NCBI GenBank assembly: GCA_903835655.1 | Contig: CAILNT010000056.1 | Span: 1 to 64,000, forward strand | Source: an uncultured Pseudomonadota bacterium | GTDB lineage: Bacteria; Pseudomonadota; Gammaproteobacteria; Burkholderiales; Thiobacillaceae | Direction: 5' to 3' | DNA: 64,000 nt | Part shown: positions 34,888-42,728 of the stretch, piece after piece | Numbering within the stretch: position 1 is the first letter of the stretch | Layout of the letters: every line of letters begins with the position of its first letter | The notes under the pieces: model-generated | Told to the model about the DNA's origin: nothing | Databases searched by the model: none | Seen by the model: the letters and a program-made list of their open reading frames with translations, nothing else | Translations under genes and position numbers: made by a program

Positions 34888-35376
34888 TCAGCCGGGCACG
34901 AACTTCAGCGCCAGGCCGTTGCTACAGTAGCGCAGGCCGGTGGGCCGGGGCCCGTCGTCGAAAACATGGCCATGGTGGCCGCCGCAGCGCGCACAGTGGA
35001 ACTCGGTGCGCGGCAGGGACAGTTTCAAATCGGTGCGGGTTTCCACATGGCCGGGCAGGACATCGTAGAAGCTGGGCCAGCCGGTGCCGCTGTCGTATTT
35101 GAACCGGGAAGGGAATAGCGGCAGGCCGCAGGCCACGCAGGCGAACAGGCCGCTGCGCTTTTCATGGTTGAGCGGGCTGGTGAAGGCGCGTTCGGTGCCT
35201 TCTTCGCGCAGGATGTCGTACTGTTCCGGCGTGAGTCGTTTCTTCCACTCGGTATTGCCGCGCACGAGTCTTTCGATGCGCTCCCCCGCCATGGCTCGCC
35301 CGGTCAGGATGAAGCGCGACAGGGCCAGCGCGGAGACGCTCCCCGCCGCCAGTTTGAAGAATGTGCGTCTGTTCAT
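34888..35376 (-). CDS. msrB: Exported methionine (R)-sulfoxide reductase MsrB
   Basis: MsrB reduces the R isomer of methionine sulfoxide. A twin-arginine-like signal ([20 protein letters not shown]) predicts periplasmic or exported location. The catalytic domain has the zinc-binding CVAC and CARC pairs, SGTGWPSF, and the catalytic cysteine in [13 protein letters not shown]. It ends the cytochrome b-MsrP-MsrA-MsrB run, 27 bp after msrA. Confidence 0.96.
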   Translation of the reverse strand: MNRRTFFKLAAGSVSALALSRFILTGRAMAGERIERLVRGNTEWKKRLTPEQYDILREEGTERAFTSPLNHEKRSGLFACVACGLPLFPSRFKYDSGTGWPSFYDVLPGHVETRTDLKLSLPRTEFHCARCGGHHGHVFDDGPRPTGLRYCSNGLALKFVPG

Positions 35377-35403
35377 GATTTCTTCCTCATGCGGTGAATA
35401 ATC

Positions 35404-36063
35404 TCACCGGCTCTCCGCCGGGTTCATGTACAGGGCCGGCAACTGCTGCCGCAGATGCTCGATCTTGGGCGCATCATTGACGACGATGTAAGGCTGGTTC
35501 GGGTGATGCGCCAGGTAATCCTGGTGGTGGGCTTCGGCATCGTAGAAGCCCGTCAGGGGCGAGACCTGGGTGACGATGGGCTGGGAAAACACGTGCGCTG
35601 CCTGTAGTTGGGCGATATAGGCCAGCGCCACCCGCTTCTGTTCGGCGTCGACGTAGAAGACCGCCGAGCGATATTGCGTGCCGCTGTCCGGGCCCTGGCG
35701 GTTGAGTTGCGTCGGATCATGCGCGACGGAAAAAAACACCTTCAGGAGTTGTCCATAGCGGATACGCGCGGGGTCGTAGGTGATGCGCACCGATTCGGCG
35801 TGACCGGTCTGGCCGGAACTCACCAACTCGTACCGGGCGGTGTCCGCCTTGCCACCGGCGTAGCCCGCCACGACCCGGGTGACGCCCTTGACGTGTTTGA
35901 ATACCCCGTCCATGCCCCAGAAACAACCGCCGGCCAGCACCGCCGTGCCGGAGGACTTGGACAGGGGGACATCGATGGCCGGGTCAGGCAAGGCTACGGC
36001 CGGGGTCGAGGACGCGCAGAAGGCGCTGGCCGCCGCGAAGGCGCCGGGTATCAGGCGATTCAT
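35404..36063 (-). CDS. msrA: Exported methionine (S)-sulfoxide reductase MsrA
   Basis: MsrA reduces the S isomer. A Sec-type signal peptide covers residues 1-25 (ending PAVALPDP). The active-site motif GGCFWGMDGVF, then GYAGGKADTARYE, GQTGHAESV and YRSAVFY are all present. The ATG at 36063 opens the signal peptide. An exported MsrA beside an exported MsrB covers both sulfoxide isomers outside the cytoplasm. Confidence 0.96.
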   Translation of the reverse strand: MNRLIPGAFAAASAFCASSTPAVALPDPAIDVPLSKSSGTAVLAGGCFWGMDGVFKHVKGVTRVVAGYAGGKADTARYELVSSGQTGHAESVRITYDPARIRYGQLLKVFFSVAHDPTQLNRQGPDSGTQYRSAVFYVDAEQKRVALAYIAQLQAAHVFSQPIVTQVSPLTGFYDAEAHHQDYLAHHPNQPYIVVNDAPKIEHLRQQLPALYMNPAESR

Positions 36064-36122
36064 GAAATTACTCCTTGGATGCTCTAGGTTGGTATTGGCG
36101 GCCTGGTTCGGGCGGTCGCGAC

Positions 36123-36890
36123 TCAGCTGCCGCCGAACCAGTTGTATCCCCGGTCTTCCCAATAGCCGCCGGGGTAGGTATTGCTGACGAAGATCGCCTG
36201 GATGTGCTTCGGGTTCTTGTAACCCAGCTTGGTGGGCATGCGCAGCTTCAGCGGAAAGCCATGGCGTATCGGCAGGATCTTGCCGTCATGGCTGAGCGTC
36301 AGCAGGGTCTGCGGGTGCAGCGCGGTGGGCATGTCGATGCTGGTGTAGTAATCGTCGGCGCACTTGAAGCCGACATATTTGGCGCTCAGATCCGCGCCCA
36401 CTCGGCGCAGGAAGGCCGAGAACGGCACCCCGCCCCATCTGCCGATGGCGCTCCAGCCCTCGACGCAGACGTGGCGCGTGATCTGATCGGTTTGCGGCAA
36501 GGCATGGAGTTCCGGCAAGGTCCATGCGTGCTTGTCAGAGACCAGGCCGCTCACCTCCAGCCGGAAAGCGTCGGCATCCACACGGGGCGCCTTGTCCTCG
36601 CCGTAGTACGCGTTGAAGGGGAAGGGACGCGTGATCATGGACTCCGGATAGGTCGGCGCCAGCCGCTTCGGGTCGAACAGCCAGGCCTGAACCCGATCGT
36701 TCATGCGCGAAATTCTCTGCAAGGCGGTTTCCGCACTCTTGCCGTCTCCGAGCGAGCAACCGGTCAGCAAGGACAGACCGCCCAGCGTCAGGGAGTCGCG
36801 CAGGAACAGGCGCCGTGTGGGCAGGTCCAGGCGTTTGAGCGCCTCTTTCACGAGCGCGTCGGCGTCGCTCCGGGGGGGAAGGCGGTCCAT
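36123..36890 (-). CDS. MsrP/YedY-like molybdopterin-dependent sulfoxide reductase
   Basis: This sulfite-oxidase-fold protein of 255 aa has the molybdenum-ligand cysteine in TRHVCVEGWSAIGRWGGVPF. Its N-terminus contains a twin-arginine-like RRLFLRD followed by a hydrophobic stretch ending LLTGC, so it may be a Tat-exported lipoprotein. KLRMPTKLGYKNPKHI near the C-terminus is typical of the YedY/MsrP group, which reduces protein-bound methionine sulfoxide in the periplasm. The membrane cytochrome b 10 bp upstream would supply electrons. Confidence 0.88.
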   Translation of the reverse strand: MDRLPPRSDADALVKEALKRLDLPTRRLFLRDSLTLGGLSLLTGCSLGDGKSAETALQRISRMNDRVQAWLFDPKRLAPTYPESMITRPFPFNAYYGEDKAPRVDADAFRLEVSGLVSDKHAWTLPELHALPQTDQITRHVCVEGWSAIGRWGGVPFSAFLRRVGADLSAKYVGFKCADDYYTSIDMPTALHPQTLLTLSHDGKILPIRHGFPLKLRMPTKLGYKNPKHIQAIFVSNTYPGGYWEDRGYNWFGGS

Positions 36891-36900
36891 CCTATTCTCC

Positions 36901-37509
36901 TCAACGGCCGCGTATCATCGCGAGCAGGGTACGCGGCAGCAATGCCACCATCGCCAGGTGGACCGCCAGGAAGCAAAGCAGACCGGTCATGGCGAAGAAG
37001 TGCACGCGCCGCGCCGTCTCGTAGCCGCCCAGCAGTTCGCGCAGCAGGGGGAACTGTACAGATTTCCACAGCACCAGACCCGAGAGCACCAAGAGCGTGG
37101 TATCGAGCATGACGAACAGATAGGCCGTGCGTTGCACGCTGTTGTAGCTGCGCGGGTCGGCGTGGGCCAGGCGCCCGTGCAGGGCGGCGCGCAGGTCGGC
37201 GTACAAAGCGCTTGCGGACAAGGGGAAAAACTTGCGCGTCATGCGACCGCTGCCGGCGTTGAGCAACAGGTAGATCAGGCCATTTCCGGCCAGCAACCAC
37301 ATGGCGGCGAAGTGCCACTGCAAGGCGCCGCCCAGCCAGCCGCCGAGGGTGATGCCGGAGGGGAAGCGAAAGGCGAACAGCGGCGAGGCATCGTAGATGC
37401 GCCAGCCGCTCATCGCCAGTATCCCCGCGGCCAGGGCATTCAGCCAGTGCGTCAGGCGCAGCCAGAGCGGATGGATCGTGTCTTGCGTCCTCGCGGATTG
37501 CAAATGCAT
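36901..37509 (-). CDS. Cytochrome b561-type membrane protein, probable electron donor to the MsrP-like enzyme
   Basis: This 202-aa protein has four membrane helices with histidines suited to two b hemes (RLTHWLNALAAGIL; ALQWHFAAMWLLA; RRVHFFAMTGLLCFLAVHLA). It belongs to the cytochrome b/b6 type rather than the classic MsrQ fold. The ATG at 37509 has AAGGAG nearby. It is first in the sulfoxide-repair run and divergent from the ECF sigma gene across 154 bp. Confidence 0.88.
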   Translation of the reverse strand: MHLQSARTQDTIHPLWLRLTHWLNALAAGILAMSGWRIYDASPLFAFRFPSGITLGGWLGGALQWHFAAMWLLAGNGLIYLLLNAGSGRMTRKFFPLSASALYADLRAALHGRLAHADPRSYNSVQRTAYLFVMLDTTLLVLSGLVLWKSVQFPLLRELLGGYETARRVHFFAMTGLLCFLAVHLAMVALLPRTLLAMIRGR

Positions 37510-37559
37510 GCGGACGTCTCCTTGGGGTGGACGGGGTTTCGCGGGTGTGGTGCAGTTTA

Positions 37560-37588
37560 GTTCGCAGCGCATGCGTACCTGGTTACAA
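37560..37588 (-). promoter_or_regulatory. Putative ECF promoter of the sulfoxide-repair operon
   Basis: On the minus strand TGTAACC (37587-37581) and CGAAC (37564-37560) are separated by 16 bp, 50 bp upstream of the cytochrome b start. This is the GTAAC-type layout of many ECF promoters. The same pattern appears on the plus strand in front of the sigma gene. Confidence 0.55.
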
Positions 37589-37637
37589 GCCCTGGCACAA
37601 TGTGTCACATTTTGCGGGGGCGCAAACCTTGTCGACC

Positions 37638-37665
37638 TGTAACCCAAACCCCTCGGGCAACGAAT
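37638..37665 (+). promoter_or_regulatory. Putative ECF autoregulatory promoter
   Basis: TGTAACC (37638-37644), a 16-bp spacer and CGAAT (37661-37665) repeat the pattern of the opposite-strand promoter. The -10 box overlaps the annotated sigma start at 37664, so either translation begins further downstream or this copy is not the active promoter. Confidence 0.4.
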
Positions 37666-38266
37666 GACGGATCAGGGACGGCTGAATGCCAACGAGGCCA
37701 GGCTCAAGGGCTTGCTGCTGCGTGCTCTCGCTGGCGAAGCCCCCGCTTACCAGGCTTGGCTCAAGGAATTGAGCGCGCATCTGCGTGCTTATTTCAGGAA
37801 GCGCCTGACCCGCTTTCCGGACGAAGTGGAAGATCTCGTGCAGGAATCCTTGCTGGCCATACACAACCAGCGTCACACCTACGACGCCGACTTGCCCTTG
37901 ACGGCCTGGGTGCATGCCATCGCCAAATACAAGCTGGTCGATCTGCTGCGCCGGCGCGCGCGCCGCGATGCGCTTACCGATCCGCTGGAGGACGAAAGCG
38001 ATTTTCTGGTCGCCACGGATAGCGAAGCTGCCGAGGCGAAAAGGGATGTGGGCAAACTCCTCGGCCAACTGCCCGATCGGCAGCGACTGCCTATCGTCCA
38101 CACCAAGCTGGAAGGCCTGTCGGTGGCCGAAGCGGCGCGGCTCACCGGCATGTCGGAGTCGGCGATCAAGGTGGGTGTACACCGCGGCATGAAGGCGCTG
38201 GCGGTGATGATCCTTGAATCCTCAGTTGACCGCTCATTTTCCCCCGTGAGGCCCCATGAACATTGA
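37664..38266 (+). CDS. ECF sigma factor (SigF/NrsF-type), C-terminus altered by an insertion
   Basis: The 200-aa protein has sigma region 2 ([60 protein letters not shown]) and region 4 ([40 protein letters not shown]). The downstream DUF1109 gene marks it as a sigma of the kind paired with NrsF in Azospira, which controls hypochlorite defence. The last 18 or so residues ([17 protein letters not shown]) come from a 243-bp insertion: without it the gene would end AVMIRGAS and overlap the next start codon as ATGA, giving 187 aa. Confidence 0.9.
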   Translation: MTDQGRLNANEARLKGLLLRALAGEAPAYQAWLKELSAHLRAYFRKRLTRFPDEVEDLVQESLLAIHNQRHTYDADLPLTAWVHAIAKYKLVDLLRRRARRDALTDPLEDESDFLVATDSEAAEAKRDVGKLLGQLPDRQRLPIVHTKLEGLSVAEAARLTGMSESAIKVGVHRGMKALAVMILESSVDRSFSPVRPHEH

Positions 38267-38452
38267 GGTTTGCGCCTTCGGTCACGCTCACCCTTTGGCT
38301 GAACCCGCTACGCACCCGATTGCACGCCTGGCTGCGTTGCACCCGCAAGGGGTAGGCCGGATTCGTACGCGCTCAAGCGCTACGACTCCGCGCCCTTGCC
38401 AGACAACTCGCCAGACGCACACTCGGGCGTGTTCAACTGAGGATTCAAGGAT
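38210..38452. mobile_element. MITE-like insertion, 243 bp, with 20-bp TIRs and GATG duplication
   Basis: The ends are perfect 20-bp inverted repeats: ATCCTTGAATCCTCAGTTGA at 38210-38229 and its exact complement at 38433-38452. GATG flanks both sides (38206-38209 and 38453-38456), as a 4-bp target duplication would. Removing the element with one GATG restores sigma-gene codons ending in TCA TGA, overlapping the ATG of the anti-sigma gene. No transposase is encoded within it, so it would need a partner element elsewhere. It also explains the 204-bp gap 38267-38470. Confidence 0.85.
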
Positions 38453-38470
38453 GATGATACGAGGTGCTTC

Positions 38471-39112
38471 ATGAAAACCGATGATCTGGTCATGTTGCTG
38501 GCGAATGGGGGGGGCGCGGCGGAAAGACATGCGCTCGCGCGCCGTTATGCGCTGGCCATCGCGCTGGGCCTGGCTACCGCGACCTTGCTGCTGCTTGCTC
38601 TGCTGGGCGTGAGTCACAGCTTTGGGGCGTCGTTACTCTCGCCGATGTTCTGGGTCAAGTTGGGCTATGTCGCGAGCCTGGCCGTGGCCAGCCTGCTGGC
38701 GGTTCTGCGCCTGTCGCGGCCGGGTGCGCGGCTCGACTGGGTGCCAGCGGCGACAGCCGTGCCCGTGTTGCTCATGTGGGCGCTGGCGGTGGCCGTGCTG
38801 CTCGCGGCCGACCCGGTGCAACGCCTGGGATTGCTGCTGGGTGCCACCTGGGCGGTGTGCCCGTTCCTCATCGCCATGTTGTCCGTGCCACTGCTCGTCG
38901 CGAATTTGTGGGCGATGCGCGGCCTGGCCCCGACTCGGCTCACTCTGGCGGGGGCCGCCGCGGGCCTGTTGTCCGGAAGCTGCGGGGCGCTGGTTTACTG
39001 CCTGCACTGTCCGGAACTGGGCGCGCCCTTTCTCGGAGTCTGGTATCTGCTGGGCATGCTGATCCCCACCGCCGCGGGCGCCCTGCTGGGACGATATACG
39101 CTACGCTGGTAG
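38471..39112 (+). CDS. DUF1109 (NrsF-like) anti-sigma factor, 213 aa
   Basis: Six membrane helices (for example YALAIALGLATATLLLLALL, VKLGYVASLAVASLLAVLRL, ATAVPVLLMWALAVAVLLAA) and cysteines in SGSCGALVYCLHCPE match DUF1109, the family of NrsF. NrsF is thought to release its sigma factor when oxidants such as hypochlorite modify it. The short cytoplasmic N-terminus (MKTDDLVMLLANGGG) would bind the sigma factor. The MITE-like element now separates the two genes. Confidence 0.88.
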   Translation: MKTDDLVMLLANGGGAAERHALARRYALAIALGLATATLLLLALLGVSHSFGASLLSPMFWVKLGYVASLAVASLLAVLRLSRPGARLDWVPAATAVPVLLMWALAVAVLLAADPVQRLGLLLGATWAVCPFLIAMLSVPLLVANLWAMRGLAPTRLTLAGAAAGLLSGSCGALVYCLHCPELGAPFLGVWYLLGMLIPTAAGALLGRYTLRW

Positions 39113-39134
39113 TTCGCCCGTCGCGCAGCGCCAC

Positions 39135-39857
39135 TCATCTTGCTTCCAGCAGCAGGCGCTTCATTTCCCGCACCGCGTTTTCCCAGCCCACGAACAGGGC
39201 CTGGGCGACGATGGCGTGGCCGATGTTGAGCTCCTCGATGCCGGGCAGGGCGGCGACCGCCTGGACATTGTGGTAATGCAGGCCGTGGCCGGCGTTCACC
39301 CGCAGGCCCAGGGCATTGCCGGTCTCCACCGCCACGCGGATGCGTTCCAGTTCGTGTGCGGCTGTGTCCTCGGTTACTGCGTCGGCGAAACGGCCCGTGT
39401 GGATTTCCACCACCGGCGCGCCGGCCTCGACCGCGGCTTGCAGCTGCCGGGCATCGGCGTCGATGAACAGCGAAACGCGCACGCCCGCATCCGCCAGCAC
39501 CCGGCAGGCGTGTTTGACCTGTTCGAAATGCGTGGCGACGTCGAGCCCGCCTTCGGTGGTGAGTTCCTGGCGTCGTTCCGGTACCAGGCAGGCGTCGTGC
39601 GGACGAATTTGGCTGGCAATGGCCAGCATCTCGTCGGTGATCGCCATTTCCAGATTCATCCGGGTTTGCAGCAGGCCGCGCAGGATGTGCACGTCGGCGT
39701 CCTGGATGTGGCGGCGGTCTTCGCGCAGATGCAGGGTAATCAGGTCGGCGCCGGCGGCTTCCGCCAGCAAGGCGGCCTGGACCGGGCTGGGATAACGGGT
39801 GCCGCGCTGCTGTCGCAGGGTGGCGATGTGGTCGATGTTGACGCCGAGACGAATCAT
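39135..39857 (-). CDS. pdxJ: Pyridoxine 5'-phosphate synthase PdxJ
   Basis: PdxJ condenses 1-deoxyxylulose-5-phosphate with 3-amino-2-oxopropyl phosphate to make pyridoxine phosphate. The TIM-barrel protein of 240 aa has [20 protein letters not shown] at the N-terminus, [39 protein letters not shown] and [11 protein letters not shown]. It is the last gene of the lepB-to-pdxJ run, 15 bp after recO. Confidence 0.97.
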   Translation of the reverse strand: MIRLGVNIDHIATLRQQRGTRYPSPVQAALLAEAAGADLITLHLREDRRHIQDADVHILRGLLQTRMNLEMAITDEMLAIASQIRPHDACLVPERRQELTTEGGLDVATHFEQVKHACRVLADAGVRVSLFIDADARQLQAAVEAGAPVVEIHTGRFADAVTEDTAAHELERIRVAVETGNALGLRVNAGHGLHYHNVQAVAALPGIEELNIGHAIVAQALFVGWENAVREMKRLLLEAR

Positions 39858-39872
39858 GTTAGGGGCAGAGAT

Positions 39873-40589
39873 TCAGGGTTGAAGATTTTGCACGCGTTGC
39901 AGGTCCAGCAACATCTGCCGGGTGGCCAGCGGTTTGTCGCCCAGGTAATGAGCGAGGAGGGTGCGCATCAGGCGTTTACCTTCGGTCAGGACGCCGGGCT
40001 GACTGAAGTCGCCCGCAGCCAGGGCCAGCAGGGTGCGGCCGCTGTAGTGCGTGTCGCCGTTCGCCAGGGTGACGCCTTTTTCAATCTCATAGCCGTAGCG
40101 CGCTTCCGGGTCGAGTTCGCCGCCGCGGGCCAATTGCCCGAGCGGCTGAGCATAGCCCAGTTCCGAGAGCAGATCGAGTTCGAAGCGGCGCAACACCGGT
40201 TCCACGTCCTGGCGGGTATCGAGTTCGCCCAGCGCCTGGGCGTAGTAATCGAACAGGACTTCGTGGGCGTCGCCTTCCGGCAGCAGACGCAGCAGCAATT
40301 CGTTGAGGTAGAAGCCGCACATCAGGGCGTGGCCGCGCAACAGCAGGCCGCCACCCTGCCACTCCGCCGTGTGCAGGGTGCGCAACTGGCTCTTGCCGAA
40401 CCAGGAGAGTGTGAGCGGCTGGAACGGGATCAAACGCGTCTTTACGGCGGCGCCCGCGCGCCGTGCGCCGCGCGCCACCAGCCCCAGGCGGCCGTGGTGG
40501 CGCGAGAGGACGTCGACGATCAGGCTGGTTTCGCGCCAGGGCCGGGTGTGCAGGACGAAGGCGGGATCGCCGTCGACGCGTTCACTCAT
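39873..40589 (-). CDS. recO: DNA repair protein RecO
   Basis: RecO helps load RecA on SSB-coated DNA. The N-terminal OB-fold segment (AFVLHTRPWRETSLIVDVLS, RHHGRLGLVARGARRAGAAV) and the alpha-helical remainder match betaproteobacterial RecO. The usual zinc cysteines are not evident. Its ATG directly abuts the 139-bp hairpin element, so no standard Shine-Dalgarno sequence is visible upstream (the element ends in GGCGCTCCGGGC on this strand). Confidence 0.93.
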   Translation of the reverse strand: MSERVDGDPAFVLHTRPWRETSLIVDVLSRHHGRLGLVARGARRAGAAVKTRLIPFQPLTLSWFGKSQLRTLHTAEWQGGGLLLRGHALMCGFYLNELLLRLLPEGDAHEVLFDYYAQALGELDTRQDVEPVLRRFELDLLSELGYAQPLGQLARGGELDPEARYGYEIEKGVTLANGDTHYSGRTLLALAAGDFSQPGVLTEGKRLMRTLLAHYLGDKPLATRQMLLDLQRVQNLQP

Positions 40590-40590
40590 G

Positions 40591-40729
40591 CCCGGAGCGC
40601 CGGCGCCTCGCCGGCTTTGCTGTTCCAGGTAGCGAAGTAACCCACCCCAGGAGGGCCGGCGTGTTGAAGCAGCGCTGGCATCCTTGCCGGCGTCTTTGAA
40701 AACAGCCGGCTGGACGCTGGCGCTCCGGG
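40591..40729. repeat. Long imperfect hairpin element filling the era-recO gap
   Basis: An 11-bp perfect inverted repeat, CCCGGAGCGCC (40591-40601) and GGCGCTCCGGG (40719-40729), bounds the element. A second inner pair, GCCGGC/CTGTT with AACAG/CCGGC, continues the stem. GCCGGCGT also recurs directly inside. The element begins 4 bp after the era stop and ends 1 bp before recO's start codon, as read on the minus strand. Confidence 0.65.
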
Positions 40730-40733
40730 TGCT

Positions 40734-41645
40734 TCATTCATACCCGAATTGCTTGATCAAGCGGGTATCGTCGGCCCAGCCACCTTTCACCTTCACCCAG
40801 AGAGTGAGGAAGACCTTGCGGTCGAACAGCTTTTCCATGTCCTGCCGCGCTTCCGTGGCGATGCGCTTGATGTGTTCGCCGCCGCGTCCGAGCAGTATGG
40901 GTTTGTGCGCGTCGCGATCCACCCAGACCACGGCACCGATGCGGAACAGCGTCGGCTCCTCGCTGAATTCCTCGATGGTCACCGCCACCGCATAGGGGAT
41001 CTCGTCGCCGGTGAGGCGGAATACCTTTTCGCGCACCAGTTCGGCGGCGAGGAAGCGGGAACTGCGGTCGGTGATGTCGTCCTCGGCGAACCACGGTTCA
41101 CCCTCCGGCAGATAGGGCTTGAGGATGGCGGGGAGGCGCTCGGCGTCGCGGGTCTTCTCCGCGGAAAGCGGCACGATCTCGGCGAACTTGTATTGCTGCG
41201 ACAGGGTTTGCAGATAGGGGAACAGCGTGGCCTTGTCCGCCACCGTGTCGACCTTGTTGACCACCAGGATCACCGGCTTGTCACGCGGCAACAGCGGCAG
41301 GATGCGCTGGTCGGCGGGGACGAACTTGCGCGCTTCCACCAGCCAGAGCACCACGTCCACTTCCGTCAGCGCCTGGGTCACCGAGCGGTTCATCGCAGTA
41401 TTGAGCGCGCTCTTGTACTGGGTCTGGAAGCCGGGCGTGTCGGCGAAGATGAACTGCGCACCGGTCTCGGTGCGCACACCCAGGATGCGGTGCCGGGTGG
41501 TCTGCGGCTTGTTCGAGACGATGCTGACCTTCGCGCCCACCAGGGCGTTGACCAGGGTGGACTTGCCCACGTTGGGCCGGCCGATGACGGCGATGACGCC
41601 GGTCCTGAAAGGGGGCGAGGGGGCGTGATTAAGGGAGTGGTTCAA
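40734..41645 (-). CDS. era: GTPase Era
   Basis: Era is a 16S rRNA-binding GTPase in 30S maturation. G1 (GRPNVGKSTLVNALVG), G2 (KPQTTRHRILG), G3 (FADTPGF) and G4 (LVVNKVD) are present, and a KH domain closes the protein (KLFDRKVFLTLWVKVKGGWA). The start is TTG at 41645: it overlaps the rnc stop as TTGA and has GGAGGG 8 nt upstream; upstream in-frame sequence is antisense-like rnc coding. The protein has 303 aa. Confidence 0.97.
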   Translation of the reverse strand: MNHSLNHAPSPPFRTGVIAVIGRPNVGKSTLVNALVGAKVSIVSNKPQTTRHRILGVRTETGAQFIFADTPGFQTQYKSALNTAMNRSVTQALTEVDVVLWLVEARKFVPADQRILPLLPRDKPVILVVNKVDTVADKATLFPYLQTLSQQYKFAEIVPLSAEKTRDAERLPAILKPYLPEGEPWFAEDDITDRSSRFLAAELVREKVFRLTGDEIPYAVAVTIEEFSEEPTLFRIGAVVWVDRDAHKPILLGRGGEHIKRIATEARQDMEKLFDRKVFLTLWVKVKGGWADDTRLIKQFGYE

Positions 41646-42343
41646 GGTTTTGACCCTCCGGTGCTGCCCTGGCCCTCGACCTTTTTCAGCGCGGCTTCCG
41701 CCGCCACCTGTTCCGCGGTCTTGCGGTTGCAGCCTTCGCCCATCGTGGTGATCTTCAAGGCGGCGATCTGGCATTCCACATGGAAAGTCTGGGCATGCGC
41801 CTGGCCACTGGTATCGATCAGGGTGTAGCGCGGCAGGCAGTGATGCCGCGATTGCAGCCATTCCTGCAATCGGGTCTTGGCGTCCTTTCCTTGCACCGTG
41901 GGGTTGATCGCGTGGATGCGTGCACTGAACAGTCGCTCGATCATCGCCCTGGCCGCATCGAAGCCACCATCTAGAAAAGCCGCACCGAACAGCGATTCGA
42001 GCGCGTCGGCGAGGATGGATGGGCGGGCGGCGCCGCCGCTCTTCAGTTCGCCCTCGCCCAGACGCAGGTGGCGGCCCAGATCGAGCTCCTTTGCGATCTC
42101 GTGCAGCGACTCCTGGTTGACCAGATTGGCGCGCAGGCGCGACAAACGGCCTTCCGGCAGGTCGGAAAATCGCTGGAACAGCATGATGCCCACGACGCAG
42201 TTGAGCACCCCGTCGCCCAGGTATTCCAGGCGCTCGTTGTTGTTGGCTCCGTGGCTGCGGTGAGTCAGGGCCTGGGTCAGCAGGTGGCGTTCTTGCCAGG
42301 TATGGCCCAAGCGAGCCTCCAGAGTGCGGTTGGCGAGCGGCAT
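41642..42343 (-). CDS. rnc: Ribonuclease III
   Basis: RNase III cuts double-stranded RNA, including rRNA precursors. The catalytic signature NNERLEYLGDGVLNCVVG and the second acidic motif LADALESLFGAAFLDGG are clear, and a double-stranded RNA-binding domain lies at the C-terminus (KTRLQEWLQSRHHCLPRYTL, then GEGCNRKTAEQVAAEAAL). The ATG at 42343 gives 233 aa. It overlaps era and follows the DUF4845 gene by 10 bp. Confidence 0.97.
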   Translation of the reverse strand: MPLANRTLEARLGHTWQERHLLTQALTHRSHGANNNERLEYLGDGVLNCVVGIMLFQRFSDLPEGRLSRLRANLVNQESLHEIAKELDLGRHLRLGEGELKSGGAARPSILADALESLFGAAFLDGGFDAARAMIERLFSARIHAINPTVQGKDAKTRLQEWLQSRHHCLPRYTLIDTSGQAHAQTFHVECQIAALKITTMGEGCNRKTAEQVAAEAALKKVEGQGSTGGSKP

Positions 42344-42353
42344 CGCGGCGGGA

Positions 42354-42728
42354 TTAGTCGCCGCCGCCGGAGCGAGCGGTGGACTGGAAGTCCAGGCACA
42401 GGCTGACGCGGCCGAGAAAGGGCTTCTTGGTCGAGAATGCCACGGACAGGCGGATGCCACTGGGCGTGCGTTCGATCGACAGATCGTCGCGCGTGATCTG
42501 GGTGATGTTGTTCAGGCCCAGCTGCTTGGCGAATTGATCGCGTATGCTCGTATCGCTGCTGTTCTGGATGTCGGGCAGCGCCACCAGATCTTTCAGCGTC
42601 TTGTCCACCACCCAGTTGTCCATGTAGGCGGGGACGATGCGAGTGGCCGTGTAGAGCGCCAGGACGATCACCAGCAGAAACATCATCATGCCGCTCAGGG
42701 TGAAACCGGCCTGCCGCTGCGTACTCAT
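42354..42728 (-). CDS. DUF4845 membrane-anchored protein, 124 aa
   Basis: A pilin-like N-terminal helix (GFTLSGMMMFLLVIVLALYT) anchors a small periplasmic or cytoplasmic domain. The family is regularly found between lepB and rnc in beta- and gammaproteobacteria, and its function is unknown to me. The ATG at 42728 overlaps the lepB stop (ATGA). The GFTLSG motif resembles a prepilin site but lacks the Glu at +5. Confidence 0.88.
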   Translation of the reverse strand: MSTQRQAGFTLSGMMMFLLVIVLALYTATRIVPAYMDNWVVDKTLKDLVALPDIQNSSDTSIRDQFAKQLGLNNITQITRDDLSIERTPSGIRLSVAFSTKKPFLGRVSLCLDFQSTARSGGGD

